From Actinomycetes bacterium (GTDB lineage Bacteria; Actinomycetota; Actinomycetes; Nanopelagicales; Nanopelagicaceae), in assembly GCA_014190155.1 (NCBI GenBank), contig BJFY01000002.1, forward strand, positions 71,209 through 135,208: a stretch of DNA of 64,000 nt, given 5' to 3'. The stretch's first letter is position 1. Each line of letters opens with the position of its first letter. The position numbers were made by a program, and so were the translations under genes. Under the pieces are notes generated by a model. It was given only the letters and a program-made list of their open reading frames with translations, was not told where the DNA came from and searched no databases. Positions 39,446-49,100 of this stretch are shown piece after piece.

Positions 39446-39490
39446 GCGTTAAACAACCTGTATGCGAATCATTCTTTAAGCCAACAACCG

Positions 39491-39574
39491 TGCCCTGGAG
39501 GGGACTTGAACCCCTAAGCCCTTTCGAGCACTAACACCTCAAGCTAGCGCGTCTGCCAATTCCGCCACCTGGGC
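39491..39574 (-). tRNA. tRNA-Leu (anticodon GAG)
   Basis: An 84-base class II tRNA on the minus strand. The anticodon loop is TTGAGGT between CTAGC and GTTAG. The long variable arm pairs GCTC with GGGC across a GAAA loop, and the T arm is AGGGG-TTCAAGT-CCCCT. The discriminator is A, and CCA is not encoded. The acceptor stem GCCCAGG/CCAGGGC has one mismatch, A5 opposite A68. A possible -10 TATCGT lies at 39604-39609. The remaining non-coding DNA around it (39434-39490 and 39575-39682) shows only the hairpin listed next. Confidence 0.93.
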
Positions 39575-39579
39575 CGGTG

Positions 39580-39595
39580 TAACCCTCGCGGGTTA
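39580..39595 (-). other. hairpin in the tRNA-Leu precursor leader
   Basis: On the minus strand TAACCC-GCGA-GGGTTA forms a perfect 6-bp stem with a GNRA-type tetraloop, 5 bases before the tRNA 5' end. It may be a processing signal; no function is known. Confidence 0.45.
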
Positions 39596-39682
39596 GCGGG
39601 CAAACGATAGCAAGTATTACCAGTGTTAGGAAAACGCGACTAGCAGCTTGGATATTTGTCGCGAACGAGCCAAGATGTACTC

Positions 39683-41008
39683 ATGAATATCACGTTAACG
39701 CCAGCACAAGTATCAGAACTTGAAGCAGATGTAGTCCGATTATGCCAAGAACTTATTCGGATCCCGAGCGTTAACTTTGGTGACGGTAAAGGTGATGAAC
39801 GCGCTATCGCAGATTTCGTAGTTGCGGAGTTAAAAGATGTTGGGATTGTTTGTGAAGTAATTGAAACCGCCCCAAACCGACTCAACGTTGTTACCCGGTT
39901 AAAAGGGAGCGATTCAACGCGCCCTGGTTTAGTTTTGCACGGGCATCTTGATGTTGTTCCCGCTAATGCCGCCGATTGGGAAGTAGATCCATTTAGTGGA
40001 TTAATTAAGGATGGTTGCATTTGGGGTCGAGGTGCTATCGATATGAAAGATATGGATGCCATGATTTTAGCAATTGTGCGGTTATGGGCTCGAATCGGTT
40101 ACAAACCTCCGCGAGATATTGTTTTGGCTTTTTTTGCAGATGAAGAAGCTGGCAGTATCTATGGTTCCAGATGGATTGCAAAAAAACGACCCGAATTATT
40201 TTCGGGCTGCACTGAGGCGATCTCAGAAGTGGGTGGGTTTTCTTACACGCTAGATACTGGTAAACGCATTTATGCCGTGCAGAGCGCGGAAAAAGGCATC
40301 AATTGGATGAAATTAACTGCAACGGGTAACGCCGGCCATGGTTCTATGATCAATGAGAAAAATGCCGTAACCGCATTAACTGAGGCAGTCACAAAAATTG
40401 GTCGACACAAATGGCCAATTCGGCCAACCAAAACTGTCAAGATTCTTTTTAAAAAAGTAGCTGAATTAACTAACGTGGAGTACGACGAAAATAATTTAGG
40501 AAAATTGCTACCAAAATTCGGTTCAATGGGAAGTATGATCGGAGCAACGCTACAAAATATTGCAAACCCAACTATGTTGGAAGCTGGCTATAAAGCTAAT
40601 GTAATCCCACAGAGTGCATCAGCAATTATTGATGGTCGCTTCCTGCCCGGGTATGAAAGCGAATTAGCTGAGACAATTAAAGAATTGGTTGGACCAGATA
40701 TTAAAGTTGAAGTTTTAACGCGAGATATTGCCCTAGAAGTGGACTTCTCAGGTCCACTAGTTGATGCGATGTGCGCCGCATTAAAGATCGAAGATCCAGA
40801 GGGGATTCCGGTACCTTATTTAATGAGCGGTGGCACCGACAATAAAGCGCTATCTGATTTAGGAATAGTTGGTTTTGGTTTTAGTCCGATTAGATTTCCA
40901 GCTGACCTTGATTTTATGCCGCTATTCCATGGAATTAATGAGCGCGTACCAGTAGATGGTCTAAAATTTGGTGTGCGCACCCTGCATCATTTCTTAGTCA
41001 ATTGTTAA
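39683..41008 (+). CDS. M20-family metallopeptidase/deacylase (DapE2-like)
   Basis: A hydrolase of 441 residues of the M20/M25/M40 group. Metal ligands are in LHGHLDVVPA (His and Asp), RGAIDMKD, the catalytic Glu pair FFADEEAG, and the C-terminal His in FHGINERVPV. A dimerisation domain lies about residues 200-320. The actinobacterial neighbourhood with mshC and metH matches the DapE2 gene of mycobacteria, but substrate cannot be read from sequence. ATG at 39683 is chosen; a TTG at 39656 would add nine residues. It overlaps the convergent reductase by 4 bases. Confidence 0.85.
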   Translation: MNITLTPAQVSELEADVVRLCQELIRIPSVNFGDGKGDERAIADFVVAELKDVGIVCEVIETAPNRLNVVTRLKGSDSTRPGLVLHGHLDVVPANAADWEVDPFSGLIKDGCIWGRGAIDMKDMDAMILAIVRLWARIGYKPPRDIVLAFFADEEAGSIYGSRWIAKKRPELFSGCTEAISEVGGFSYTLDTGKRIYAVQSAEKGINWMKLTATGNAGHGSMINEKNAVTALTEAVTKIGRHKWPIRPTKTVKILFKKVAELTNVEYDENNLGKLLPKFGSMGSMIGATLQNIANPTMLEAGYKANVIPQSASAIIDGRFLPGYESELAETIKELVGPDIKVEVLTRDIALEVDFSGPLVDAMCAALKIEDPEGIPVPYLMSGGTDNKALSDLGIVGFGFSPIRFPADLDFMPLFHGINERVPVDGLKFGVRTLHHFLVNC

Positions 41009-41949
41009 GCGCTAATTTCATTTAACGCTTCTCGTACTTGAGCAGGTAGTGCAATTTCTTCACTAGTCATTGCGCCACGTAGCTGTGCGCCGGTTCGAGC
41101 ACCGATTATCGAGCTAGTTACCCCATCGGCGTCGCGTACCCATGCGAGCGCAACTTCAAGAGGGGAGTATCCAAGCCCTTCAGCGGCAACGCATACGGCT
41201 TCGACAATCTTTGCGCTACGCGGATTCAAATAGGGTTCAATAAAAGAAGAGAAGTGCGGACTTGCACCGCGCGAGTCTGACGGAATCCCGTTTCGATATT
41301 TTCCAGTAAGAACACCCCGTCCTAATGGCGACCAAACTAAGAAACCAACATTTAGCGCGCTAGCGGCGCTTAGAACCTCAGATTCAATTGACCGTTTAAG
41401 TAATGAATATTCATTCTGGGTCGAAATGATTGGCGCTTTATTGAAAATGGGGTTTTGTAAGGTGACTGCGCGCGCGCTTTGCCATCCAGAGAAATTTGAT
41501 ATTCCTACATAGCGAGTGCGTCCGGAAGTGACCGCGTAATCTAATGCCGCTAGCGTCTCTTCCAGCGGAACGTTCTTATCCCAAGTATGAACCTGCCATA
41601 AATCCACATAATCAACGCCAAGCCGAGATAACGAGCGATCCAAATCGGCCAGTAACGACGTTCTAGAATTATCTACCTTCCGTTCACCAGTTTTAAAACT
41701 AATGCCAGCTTTAGTTGCAATGACTACATCATCGCGTTGCACCAGCGTTCCTAGGAAACCACCAAGAACCCGTTCGCTATCACCGTCACCATATACAGCT
41801 GCGGTATCGATGAAATTGCCGCCATTGTCGAGAAAGACTCTAAGTTGTTCTGCGGCTTCATGCTCATCGGTATCGCGACCCCATGTCATCGTGCCGAGAC
41901 CTAATCGTGAGATAAAAAGCCCACTATTTCCTAGCCGTCTGCGCTCCAT
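41005..41949 (-). CDS. aldo/keto reductase
   Basis: An NADPH-dependent (beta/alpha)8 oxidoreductase of 314 residues. The catalytic tetrad is visible: Asp in NFIDTAAVYG (with the Tyr), Lys in VIATKAG, and His in LWQVHTWD. SSIIGARTGAQL near the C terminus is the cofactor phosphate loop. The physiological substrate is unknown. It is divergent from the phosphatase gene; both have -10 boxes 7 bases from their starts within a 50-base gap. Confidence 0.9.
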   Translation of the reverse strand: MERRRLGNSGLFISRLGLGTMTWGRDTDEHEAAEQLRVFLDNGGNFIDTAAVYGDGDSERVLGGFLGTLVQRDDVVIATKAGISFKTGERKVDNSRTSLLADLDRSLSRLGVDYVDLWQVHTWDKNVPLEETLAALDYAVTSGRTRYVGISNFSGWQSARAVTLQNPIFNKAPIISTQNEYSLLKRSIESEVLSAASALNVGFLVWSPLGRGVLTGKYRNGIPSDSRGASPHFSSFIEPYLNPRSAKIVEAVCVAAEGLGYSPLEVALAWVRDADGVTSSIIGARTGAQLRGAMTSEEIALPAQVREALNEISA

Positions 41950-41956
41950 AGTGGAG

Positions 41957-41962
41957 ACCCTA
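41957..41962 (-). promoter_or_regulatory. -10 box of the aldo/keto reductase gene
   Basis: On the minus strand TAGGGT, 7 bases, then ATG at 41949. Confidence 0.5.
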
Positions 41963-41986
41963 GCAATATGTTTTGGCTTTAACCGT

Positions 41987-41992
41987 TAATCT
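41987..41992 (+). promoter_or_regulatory. -10 box of the phosphatase gene
   Basis: TAATCT, 7 bases, then ATG at 42000. It supports the start at 42000 over an in-frame codon at 41973. Confidence 0.5.
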
Positions 41993-41999
41993 TGCGACT

Positions 42000-42683
42000 A
42001 TGACCGTTATTTTTTTGTTGCGCCATGCACATTCCGAAGCCAACGGTGCCGGTATTTTGGCGGGCCAAATGCCGGGCGTTCATCTTTCTAAGGTCGGGAA
42101 GCGCGAAGCGAAAAACTTTGCTAAGAATTACCGCTATGTAAAATTTGATCAGATTTATGTTAGCCCGTTAGAGCGATGTAGTGAAACCATCTCGCCCTAT
42201 CTTGCGGAATCTTCCAAAAAACGAAGATTTACTAAACCGATTATCGAGAATTTAAACTTCGTCGAGATGGATTATGGAGCTTGGAGCGGTCTTAAATTAC
42301 AAAAACTGGCGTTGAAACCGTTATGGCGAAAAATCCAAAATAATCCAATTACTGTCACTTTTCCAGAAGGTGAGAGTTTTCGTTCATTAAATCTTCGAAT
42401 TAAAAAAGGGTTATTGGAGATTGCTCGATTGCATAAAAACAAAAATATCTTAGTAGTTACGCATGGCGATGTCATAAAAATAGCCACTGCTATTGCTTTA
42501 AATATGGATTTCAATGATTTTCAAAAGATCGCAATAGACCCTGCCTCAATCACTGCAATTTCTATCATCGGTAAGAAATTTCGGGTTCTAACCGTTAATT
42601 CTAGAGCGGAACCAGTTGCGGTCGATGGTCAGAGATTTGCACTTGGTGGCGGCGCCGGTTCAAAAGCGAAACGAAGGAAATAA
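42000..42683 (+). CDS. histidine phosphatase family protein, MSMEG_4193 type
   Basis: A phosphoglycerate-mutase-fold protein of 227 residues. The catalytic His is in LLRHAHSEAN, followed by YVSPLERCSETISP (second Arg), the Glu in VEMDYGAWSG and the second His in VVTHGDVIKIA. The C terminus is a Gly/Lys tail. Despite being called phosphomutase in annotation, activity is unproven. It is the first gene of a trio that accompanies mshC in mycothiol-producing actinobacteria; it overlaps the DUF3090 gene by one base. Confidence 0.85.
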   Translation: MTVIFLLRHAHSEANGAGILAGQMPGVHLSKVGKREAKNFAKNYRYVKFDQIYVSPLERCSETISPYLAESSKKRRFTKPIIENLNFVEMDYGAWSGLKLQKLALKPLWRKIQNNPITVTFPEGESFRSLNLRIKKGLLEIARLHKNKNILVVTHGDVIKIATAIALNMDFNDFQKIAIDPASITAISIIGKKFRVLTVNSRAEPVAVDGQRFALGGGAGSKAKRRK

Positions 42684-43267
42684 TGGCGCGGATTATCAAT
42701 AGTTTTGAGTCGGTAGATCGTTTTGTTACCGGCACCGTAGGTGAACCTGGCGAGCGAGCTTTCTATATCCAAGCTCGTTTTTCGGGAATGCTTGTAACTG
42801 TTGCTATCGAAAAAACGCAAGCTCAGGCGTTAGTTGAAAGATTGCAGATTTTGTTAAAAGAGATCCGTAAAAATAAGGAAATACAAATTACTGAAGACTC
42901 GAACACTGCAAGAGATGATCAACCCTTAGATCCGCCAATCGCGGAAGATTTCCGGGCTGGCGTGATGGCGATAACTTGGTTAAACGCTGAAGCGAAAATA
43001 ATGATTGAGGCGCAGGCTATTTCCCAAGAACTAACTTTCAGCGATTCGGGTAGTGAAGCGGAAGAAGGCGACCCAAAATTAATTCCAGATGATGATCTGG
43101 CAGGGCCGGATTTGTTGCGAGTAAAAGTATCGATTTCACAAGTAAAAGAATTCATAAGAAGGACTACTGCAGTTATCGATGCCGGCCGGACTCCTTGTAC
43201 ATTCTGTGGCATACCAATTGACCCGGGTGGACATCTATGTCCCAGAGCAAACGGGTATCGTCGTTAA
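42683..43267 (+). CDS. DUF3090 family protein
   Basis: A conserved actinobacterial protein of 194 residues. The N terminus has GTVGEPGERAFYIQAR and the C terminus the short Cys/Pro-rich stretch TPCTFCGIPIDPGGHLCPRANG, a CxxC-x9-C arrangement that could bind zinc. The middle contains FRAGVMAITW. The function is unknown. Translation is coupled to the phosphatase before it and the kinase-like gene after it, each by a TAATG overlap. Confidence 0.88.
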   Translation: MARIINSFESVDRFVTGTVGEPGERAFYIQARFSGMLVTVAIEKTQAQALVERLQILLKEIRKNKEIQITEDSNTARDDQPLDPPIAEDFRAGVMAITWLNAEAKIMIEAQAISQELTFSDSGSEAEEGDPKLIPDDDLAGPDLLRVKVSISQVKEFIRRTTAVIDAGRTPCTFCGIPIDPGGHLCPRANGYRR

Positions 43268-43989
43268 TGTTGGAATTGGATCCCTTATCGATTGTTAAGA
43301 GTATTGCTACTTCGGAAATATTGATTTCAGGAAGACTTGTCGATGCTTCTAACGCAACCTTATTTGGCAAGGTAATTTCTGACACCGGAGTGCACGAGAT
43401 TCCAATAATTTACAAACCAATTGCAGGAGAGCGGCCATTATGGGATTTTCCGGATGGTGATTTAGCTTCTCGTGAAGTTGCCGCATATCAAATAAATAAA
43501 TTTCTAGGTTTCAACATAGTGCCATTCACAACGCTACGAGATGGCCCGTATGGGATTGGCGCGGTGCAGCAGTGGATTGAAATTGATGAAGCATTTGATT
43601 TGATCACCTTTTCGCAAACCGACGATTTTCGGTTGCGGGAGATTGCGCTTTTTGACGCGGTTATTAACAATACTGATCGCAAAATTGGTCATTTACTTAT
43701 GGATGCTGATAATAAATTGTTTGGAATCGACCATGGCGTTTCATTACATTCTGAGAACAAATTACGCACAGTTTTATGGCAATGGCGCGGCATGCAGCTC
43801 ACTGAAATTGAAGTAGGTCAGTTGCAAAAATTCATTTCAGAACGAGAACGAATTACGGTGTCGTTAAGGAATCTAATTACAGTGTTGGAAGTAGATGCGC
43901 TATTTGCAAGAGTTTCGTCGCTTATTGACGCTGGGATTTTCCCCGAGCCAAGTGAGGAATGGCCCGCTATTCCGTGGCCGCCAATTTAA
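43267..43989 (+). CDS. SCO1664-family kinase-like protein
   Basis: A protein of 240 residues with features of the PI3/4-kinase or HipA-like fold: YKPIAGERPLWDFPDG (Lys in the ATP-binding region), SREVAAYQIN, and the catalytic-loop-like NNTDRKIGHLL followed by GIDHGVSLH (metal-binding Asp). Actinobacterial members occur beside DUF3090 and mshC. The target of phosphorylation, if any, is unknown. ATG at 43267 is chosen over 43237, which would lie inside the DUF3090 gene. Confidence 0.82.
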   Translation: MLELDPLSIVKSIATSEILISGRLVDASNATLFGKVISDTGVHEIPIIYKPIAGERPLWDFPDGDLASREVAAYQINKFLGFNIVPFTTLRDGPYGIGAVQQWIEIDEAFDLITFSQTDDFRLREIALFDAVINNTDRKIGHLLMDADNKLFGIDHGVSLHSENKLRTVLWQWRGMQLTEIEVGQLQKFISERERITVSLRNLITVLEVDALFARVSSLIDAGIFPEPSEEWPAIPWPPI

Positions 43990-44001
43990 TAAATCTTGAA
44001 G

Positions 44002-44007
44002 TAGAGT
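44002..44007 (+). promoter_or_regulatory. -10 box of mshC
   Basis: TAGAGT, 6 bases, then ATG at 44014. It suggests that mshC has its own leaderless transcript in addition to any read-through from the trio. Confidence 0.55.
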
Positions 44008-44013
44008 ACTGGA

Positions 44014-45243
44014 ATGCGTTCTTGGCCCGACTTGTATCTCCCACCGATAACCGCCAACTATCCACAGCTCAATCTCTTCTCTACTTATACAAAGAAATTA
44101 GTACCAGTAAATCAAGAACTACCGCTAAGTATCTATGTTTGTGGCATCACACCCTACGACGCAACTCACTGTGGTCATGCTGCAACATATATAGCTTTTG
44201 ATTTAATTCATCGATATCTAAAATCAGCCGGAGCCAATGTAAATTTTATCGAAAACATCACGGATATCGATGATCCACTTTTGGAACGAGCCGCTCGAGA
44301 TGGAGTAGATTGGCAAGATTTGGCAGAAAACCAGATTGATCTATTCCGTTCCGATATGACCGCATTACATGTTCTACCGCCAACTTCATATGTCGGTGCC
44401 ATCGAATCGATGAACGAAGTTTTCAAGCAGATTGCAGTCTTCCAAGCAGCGAACTTGACTTACGAAATTGCCGGCGATCTATATCTTTCAATCGCAGAGT
44501 GCCCAGGTGCGTTAGAAAATTTGCCGCTCTCTTTTGCAGAATCACTTCGCATTTTCAAAGAACGCGGCGGCGACCCAGATCGAGTTGGTAAAAAACATCC
44601 CTTAGATACACTGCTCTGGCTTAAAGGAAGACCAAATGAACCTGCTTGGGAATCACCTTTTGGACCAGGCAGACCAGGATGGCATATCGAGTGTGCCGCG
44701 ATTGCCCTCAAGCACGCGAGTGGAAATCCGAAATCAACTTTGACAATTCAAGGCGGTGGTTCAGATTTGATTTTCCCGCACCATTACATGAGTGGGGTAC
44801 AGGGGAGAACTTTAGCCAATCGAGAGTTTGCGGAGATTTATGCACATACCGGGATGATTGGTTTAGCTGGTGAAAAGATGAGCAAGAGCAAAGGCAATTT
44901 AGTATTTGTTTCAAAATTGCTGGCTGATGGCGTTGATCCAGTTGTAATTCGGATTCATTTAATGCAAGACTGTTATCGAGATGATCGAATGTGGAGTGGT
45001 GCTGGATTGGCTCAGGCAGAAGAAAAAGTGATGCGTATCCGTAGCGCATTATCACGCGAGGAAGTTGCTCCAACTAATCCACTAATTGATGAGATAATTA
45101 CGGCTCTTTCGAATGATTTGGATACTCCTAAAGTTTTTAAATTAGTTGACCGCTGGTGTTTCGATACTGAATCGGGTCGAAGTGGTGGGTCTTCGGGCGA
45201 AATAGCCCGTGTTTTCGATGCACTGCTTGGCCTTACTTTTTAA
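44014..45243 (+). CDS. mshC: cysteine:glucosaminyl-inositol ligase, mycothiol synthesis
   Basis: Joins cysteine to GlcN-inositol, the third step to mycothiol, via a cysteinyl-adenylate. A paralogue of cysteinyl-tRNA synthetase: 409 residues, CGITPYDATHCGHAATY as the HIGH region with a zinc Cys, FIENITDIDDPLLERA, PGRPGWHIECAAIAL and QGGGSDLIFPHH (zinc ligands), and KMSKSKGN as the KMSKS loop. The short C terminus without the tRNA anticodon domain and the opening MRSWPDLYLPP mark MshC and not CysS. Its presence implies mycothiol as the thiol buffer. Confidence 0.93.
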   Translation: MRSWPDLYLPPITANYPQLNLFSTYTKKLVPVNQELPLSIYVCGITPYDATHCGHAATYIAFDLIHRYLKSAGANVNFIENITDIDDPLLERAARDGVDWQDLAENQIDLFRSDMTALHVLPPTSYVGAIESMNEVFKQIAVFQAANLTYEIAGDLYLSIAECPGALENLPLSFAESLRIFKERGGDPDRVGKKHPLDTLLWLKGRPNEPAWESPFGPGRPGWHIECAAIALKHASGNPKSTLTIQGGGSDLIFPHHYMSGVQGRTLANREFAEIYAHTGMIGLAGEKMSKSKGNLVFVSKLLADGVDPVVIRIHLMQDCYRDDRMWSGAGLAQAEEKVMRIRSALSREEVAPTNPLIDEIITALSNDLDTPKVFKLVDRWCFDTESGRSGGSSGEIARVFDALLGLTF

Positions 45244-46088
45244 GCGCCATCCTCTCGTCGTCTTAAAAATCTCTCAAATTCGCGCGCAATGGCATCCCCG
45301 GAAGCTTCTGGCAAATCTGCAGCATCTTTACTGTTCTCAAGTTGTTTGACGTAATCACCGATTTCCAAATCCTCATTGGCCATCTCATCAACGCCTCGTT
45401 CCCATTCCTTCGCTAATTCCGGCAGGTCACCTTGCGGTATTGAAATCTCCAGAAAATCTTCAAGTGCATTAATAAGAGCTAACGAAGCTTTAGGTGATGG
45501 TGGTTGCGAAAAATAATGAGGAACTGCCGCCCATAATGAAACTGCATCTAAGCCACGTTTAGTGCAAGCATCTTGCAAAATTCCAATAATTCCAGTCGGT
45601 CCTTCGTAACGAGAAATTTCCACGCCTAATCGCTTGGCAACCTCGGGATGCGCGCCACTACCGCTGACTGAAATGGGTCGAGAATGTGGGACATCTGCTA
45701 ATAACGCTCCCATCGTTATAAAGATTGAAACTTCATGATCATCTGCTAAATCCAGAAGCTCTTTAGCAAAAGTAGGCCATCGCATTGAAGGCTCCATGCC
45801 TTTAACGATGATGAAATCGTGGCCTAGTTGGGGCGTATTAATTGCGTAAATTTGGGTGTTGGGCCAAACAATTTCGCGCAAAATATTTTCATCGACTTTA
45901 ACTTGTGGTCGATTAACTTGGAAATCATAAAAATCTTCGGGTTCAAATTCACCGATTAAATGATGGTCCCATTCCGACAATAGATGCGAAATAGCCCCAG
46001 AAGCAGATTCGCCGGCGTCGTTCCATCCTTCAAATGCTGCAATCATCACCGGATTTCGAATGGGAAATCGACTTTCAAAGAGGTACAT
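45240..46088 (-). CDS. PAC2 family protein
   Basis: A protein of 282 residues of the PAC2 (proteasome-assembly-chaperone-like) family of archaea and actinobacteria. It starts YLFESRFPIRNPVMIAAFEGWNDAG and has VSGSGAHPEVAKRLGVEISRYEGPTGI in part. The C terminus is acidic with a predicted helix. Bacterial members have no established role and are not proven to assist proteasomes; here no proteasome genes are visible in the usual neighbouring place. It overlaps mshC by 4 bases and is divergent from metH. Confidence 0.88.
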   Translation of the reverse strand: MYLFESRFPIRNPVMIAAFEGWNDAGESASGAISHLLSEWDHHLIGEFEPEDFYDFQVNRPQVKVDENILREIVWPNTQIYAINTPQLGHDFIIVKGMEPSMRWPTFAKELLDLADDHEVSIFITMGALLADVPHSRPISVSGSGAHPEVAKRLGVEISRYEGPTGIIGILQDACTKRGLDAVSLWAAVPHYFSQPPSPKASLALINALEDFLEISIPQGDLPELAKEWERGVDEMANEDLEIGDYVKQLENSKDAADLPEASGDAIAREFERFLRRREDGA

Positions 46089-46094
46089 AAGCCG

Positions 46095-46100
46095 AGCCTA
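46095..46100 (-). promoter_or_regulatory. -10 box of the PAC2 gene
   Basis: On the minus strand TAGGCT, 6 bases, then ATG at 46088. Confidence 0.5.
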
Positions 46101-46103
46101 CGA

Positions 46104-46109
46104 TAACCT
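46104..46109 (+). promoter_or_regulatory. -10 box of metH
   Basis: TAACCT, 7 bases, then ATG at 46117. It supports the 46117 start. The 28-base divergent gap leaves no room for a cobalamin riboswitch. Confidence 0.5.
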
Positions 46110-46116
46110 AGGACGA

Positions 46117-49100
46117 ATGAGCGCTCTAAAACCAAACAAAACCGCAGGAACGCTGCGTACTGCTCTTAAACACCAAGTTGTGATCGTCGATGGCGCTATG
46201 GGAACAATGTTGCAAGCCGCAAATCCAACTATGGCAGATTTCCAAGATTATGAAGGCTGTAATGAAATTTTGAATATCACTAGGCCAGAAATAGTTGCGG
46301 AAATCCATCAGAAATACTTCGAAGCTGGGGTCGATGCGGTCGAAACCAACACTTTCGGTGCCAACTGGGCCAACCTAGCCGAATATGGAATTGAAGATCG
46401 GATTTATGAATTAGCTTTTGCGGGTGCGCAAATAGCACGAAAGGTTGCAGATAATTTTTCCACGACAACCTCACTTCGTTGGGTCTTCGGATCGCTCGGA
46501 CCAGGTACAAAATTACCGACTCTTGGTCATACTACCTATCAAAAGCTGAAAGATGCCTACGCGCTAGCATCTCAAGGATTGGTGGATGGCGGGTGCGATG
46601 CGCTGCTAATCGAAACCACTCAAGATTTATTACAAGCTAAAGCGGCAGTAAATGGCGCACGTTCGGTAATAGATAAAACTGCAAGAGATGTACTTTTGAT
46701 TGTGCAAGTAACTGTTGAAACAACTGGCACTATGTTGCTCGGTTCGGAGATAAACGCAGCGCTAAATGCACTAGCGCCCTTAGGTATAGATTTTATTGGC
46801 TTGAATTGTGCAACTGGACCTACTGAGATGAGCGAACACCTACGAGCTCTTAGTAAATCAGCGACTGTTGGAATATCTTGTATGCCAAACGCGGGCTTAC
46901 CAATTCTTGGTCCGGATGGCGCGCTCTATCCGTTATCGCCAACTGAATTAGCCAGCGCGCTGGAAACTTTTGTAGAGGATTATGGGGTTTCGTTAATTGG
47001 TGGTTGTTGCGGCACCACTCCGGAGCACCTCGCAGCCGTTTCGAAATTGTTAAGCGGTCGAAAAATAACCACCCGGAATCCAGAGAATGAAGCTGGCGCC
47101 TCTTCGCTTTATCAATTCGTCCCATTCCGACAAGATTTAACTTACATGGCTATTGGGGAGCGAACCAACGCGAATGGTTCACGGGCTTTTCGAGATGCGT
47201 TACTAGCCGAAGATTGGCAAGAGTGTATGGAAATTGCGCGCGATCAAATTCGAGATGGTGCTCATATGTTGGATCTATCGGTTGATTATGTTGGCCGTGA
47301 TGGCGTTAAAGATATGAAAGAACTGGCGAGTCGATTAGCAACGAGTGCAACTTTACCAATTGTGCTTGATTCGACGGAACCTGCTGTTATAAAGGCGGGA
47401 TTAGAACATCTTGGTGGTCGTTCTGTGATTAATTCGGTTAATTACGAAGATGGCGATGGTCCAGATTCAAGGTTTGCTCGGATCATGCCGATCGTCAAAG
47501 AACATGGCGCAAGTGTAATTGCGTTAACAATTGATGAAGAAGGCCAAGCTAGAAGTGCAGAATGGAAAGTACGAGTTGCGCGCCGGTTAATCAACGATCT
47601 AAATGAAATATGGGACCTTCCTACCTGTGACATCATGATTGACTGTTTAACTTTTCCAATAGCAACTGGTCAAGAAGAAACTCGCAAAGATGCAATTGAA
47701 ACCATCAATGCGATTAGAACGTTAAAGAGCGAATTCCCGGATGTGCAAACAACTCTCGGAGTAAGCAATGTTTCCTTTGGGCTCAATCCAGCCTCCCGAA
47801 TCGTGCTCAATTCAGTTTTCCTAGCGGAGGCCGTCAAAGCTGGTTTGGATTCAGCAATCGTGCATCCCTCCAAAATCACGCCAATATCCCGGATTGACCC
47901 AGCGCATCTAGAAGTTGCACTCGATTTAGTTTATGACCGACGGAAATTTGATGGCGATAATTGCATCTACGATCCACTGCAAAAATTTTTGGAACTATTC
48001 GAAGGTGTTGAAGTTACCAACAATCGACAAACTCGAGCAGCAGAATTAGCAGCTCTGCCGCTGGGGGAGCGACTATCGCGCCGGATCATCGATGGTGAAA
48101 AGGTTGGTCTCGAAGAAGATTTAACAGAAGCGCTATCTGAAAAAATTCCACCACTTTCGATAATAAATGATTATCTTCTAGAAGGAATGAAGACTGTTGG
48201 CGAACTGTTTGGTAAGGGGGAGATGCAACTACCATTCGTGCTCCAATCAGCAGAAGTAATGAAGAACGCAGTTGCGATTTTGGAACCATTTATGGAAAAA
48301 ACCGATGATGCCGGGCGCGGCACCATGCTTCTGGCCACTGTAAAGGGCGATGTGCACGATATTGGAAAAAACTTAGTTGATATTATTTTGACTAATAACG
48401 GATATACCGTAGTAAATATCGGAATCAAGCAGACAATAACTCAAATAATTGAAGCAGCCGAAACCAATAACGTAGATGTAATTGGCATGAGTGGGCTATT
48501 GGTTAAATCAACTGTCATAATGAAAGAGAATTTGTTGGAATTGGAATCGCGTAAACTTTCGCAAAAATGGCCAGTAATTTTGGGCGGCGCTGCACTCACT
48601 CGCACTTTTGTGGAGCAAGATTTAGCACTTATTTTTCCTGGAACAGTTAGATATGCCCGCGATGCATTTGAAGGTTTAAAGTTGATGGACACCATGATGC
48701 TGATTAAACGTGGCGATCCAGATGCCAAATTGCCCGAACTTAAAGAACGAAGAACTCGTCCAGCAAAAATATTACCTACCGGTGCCGATATTGATACTAA
48801 TCGAAGCGATGTAGCGACCAATAATCCAATACCAACGCCACCATTCTGGGGGAGCAGAATAGTTAAAGGTATTGCACTCGCAGATTACGCCGGAGCAATT
48901 GACGAACGTGCGCTCTTTGTTGGGCAATGGGGGCTTAAGGGTGCGCGCGGTGAATATGATTTAATGGTTGAAAATGAAGGACGCCCACGGTTGCGGGCTT
49001 TAATGAATGAAGTACAGGCGCAAGGTTGGTTGAACGCAGCGGTTGTCTATGGATATTTTCCGTGCGTTAGTGAAGGTAATGATTTAATCATTTTGCATCA

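Noticed and set aside
46089-46116. Cobalamin riboswitch before metH
   Set aside because: The divergent gap is only 28 bases and already filled by two -10 boxes.
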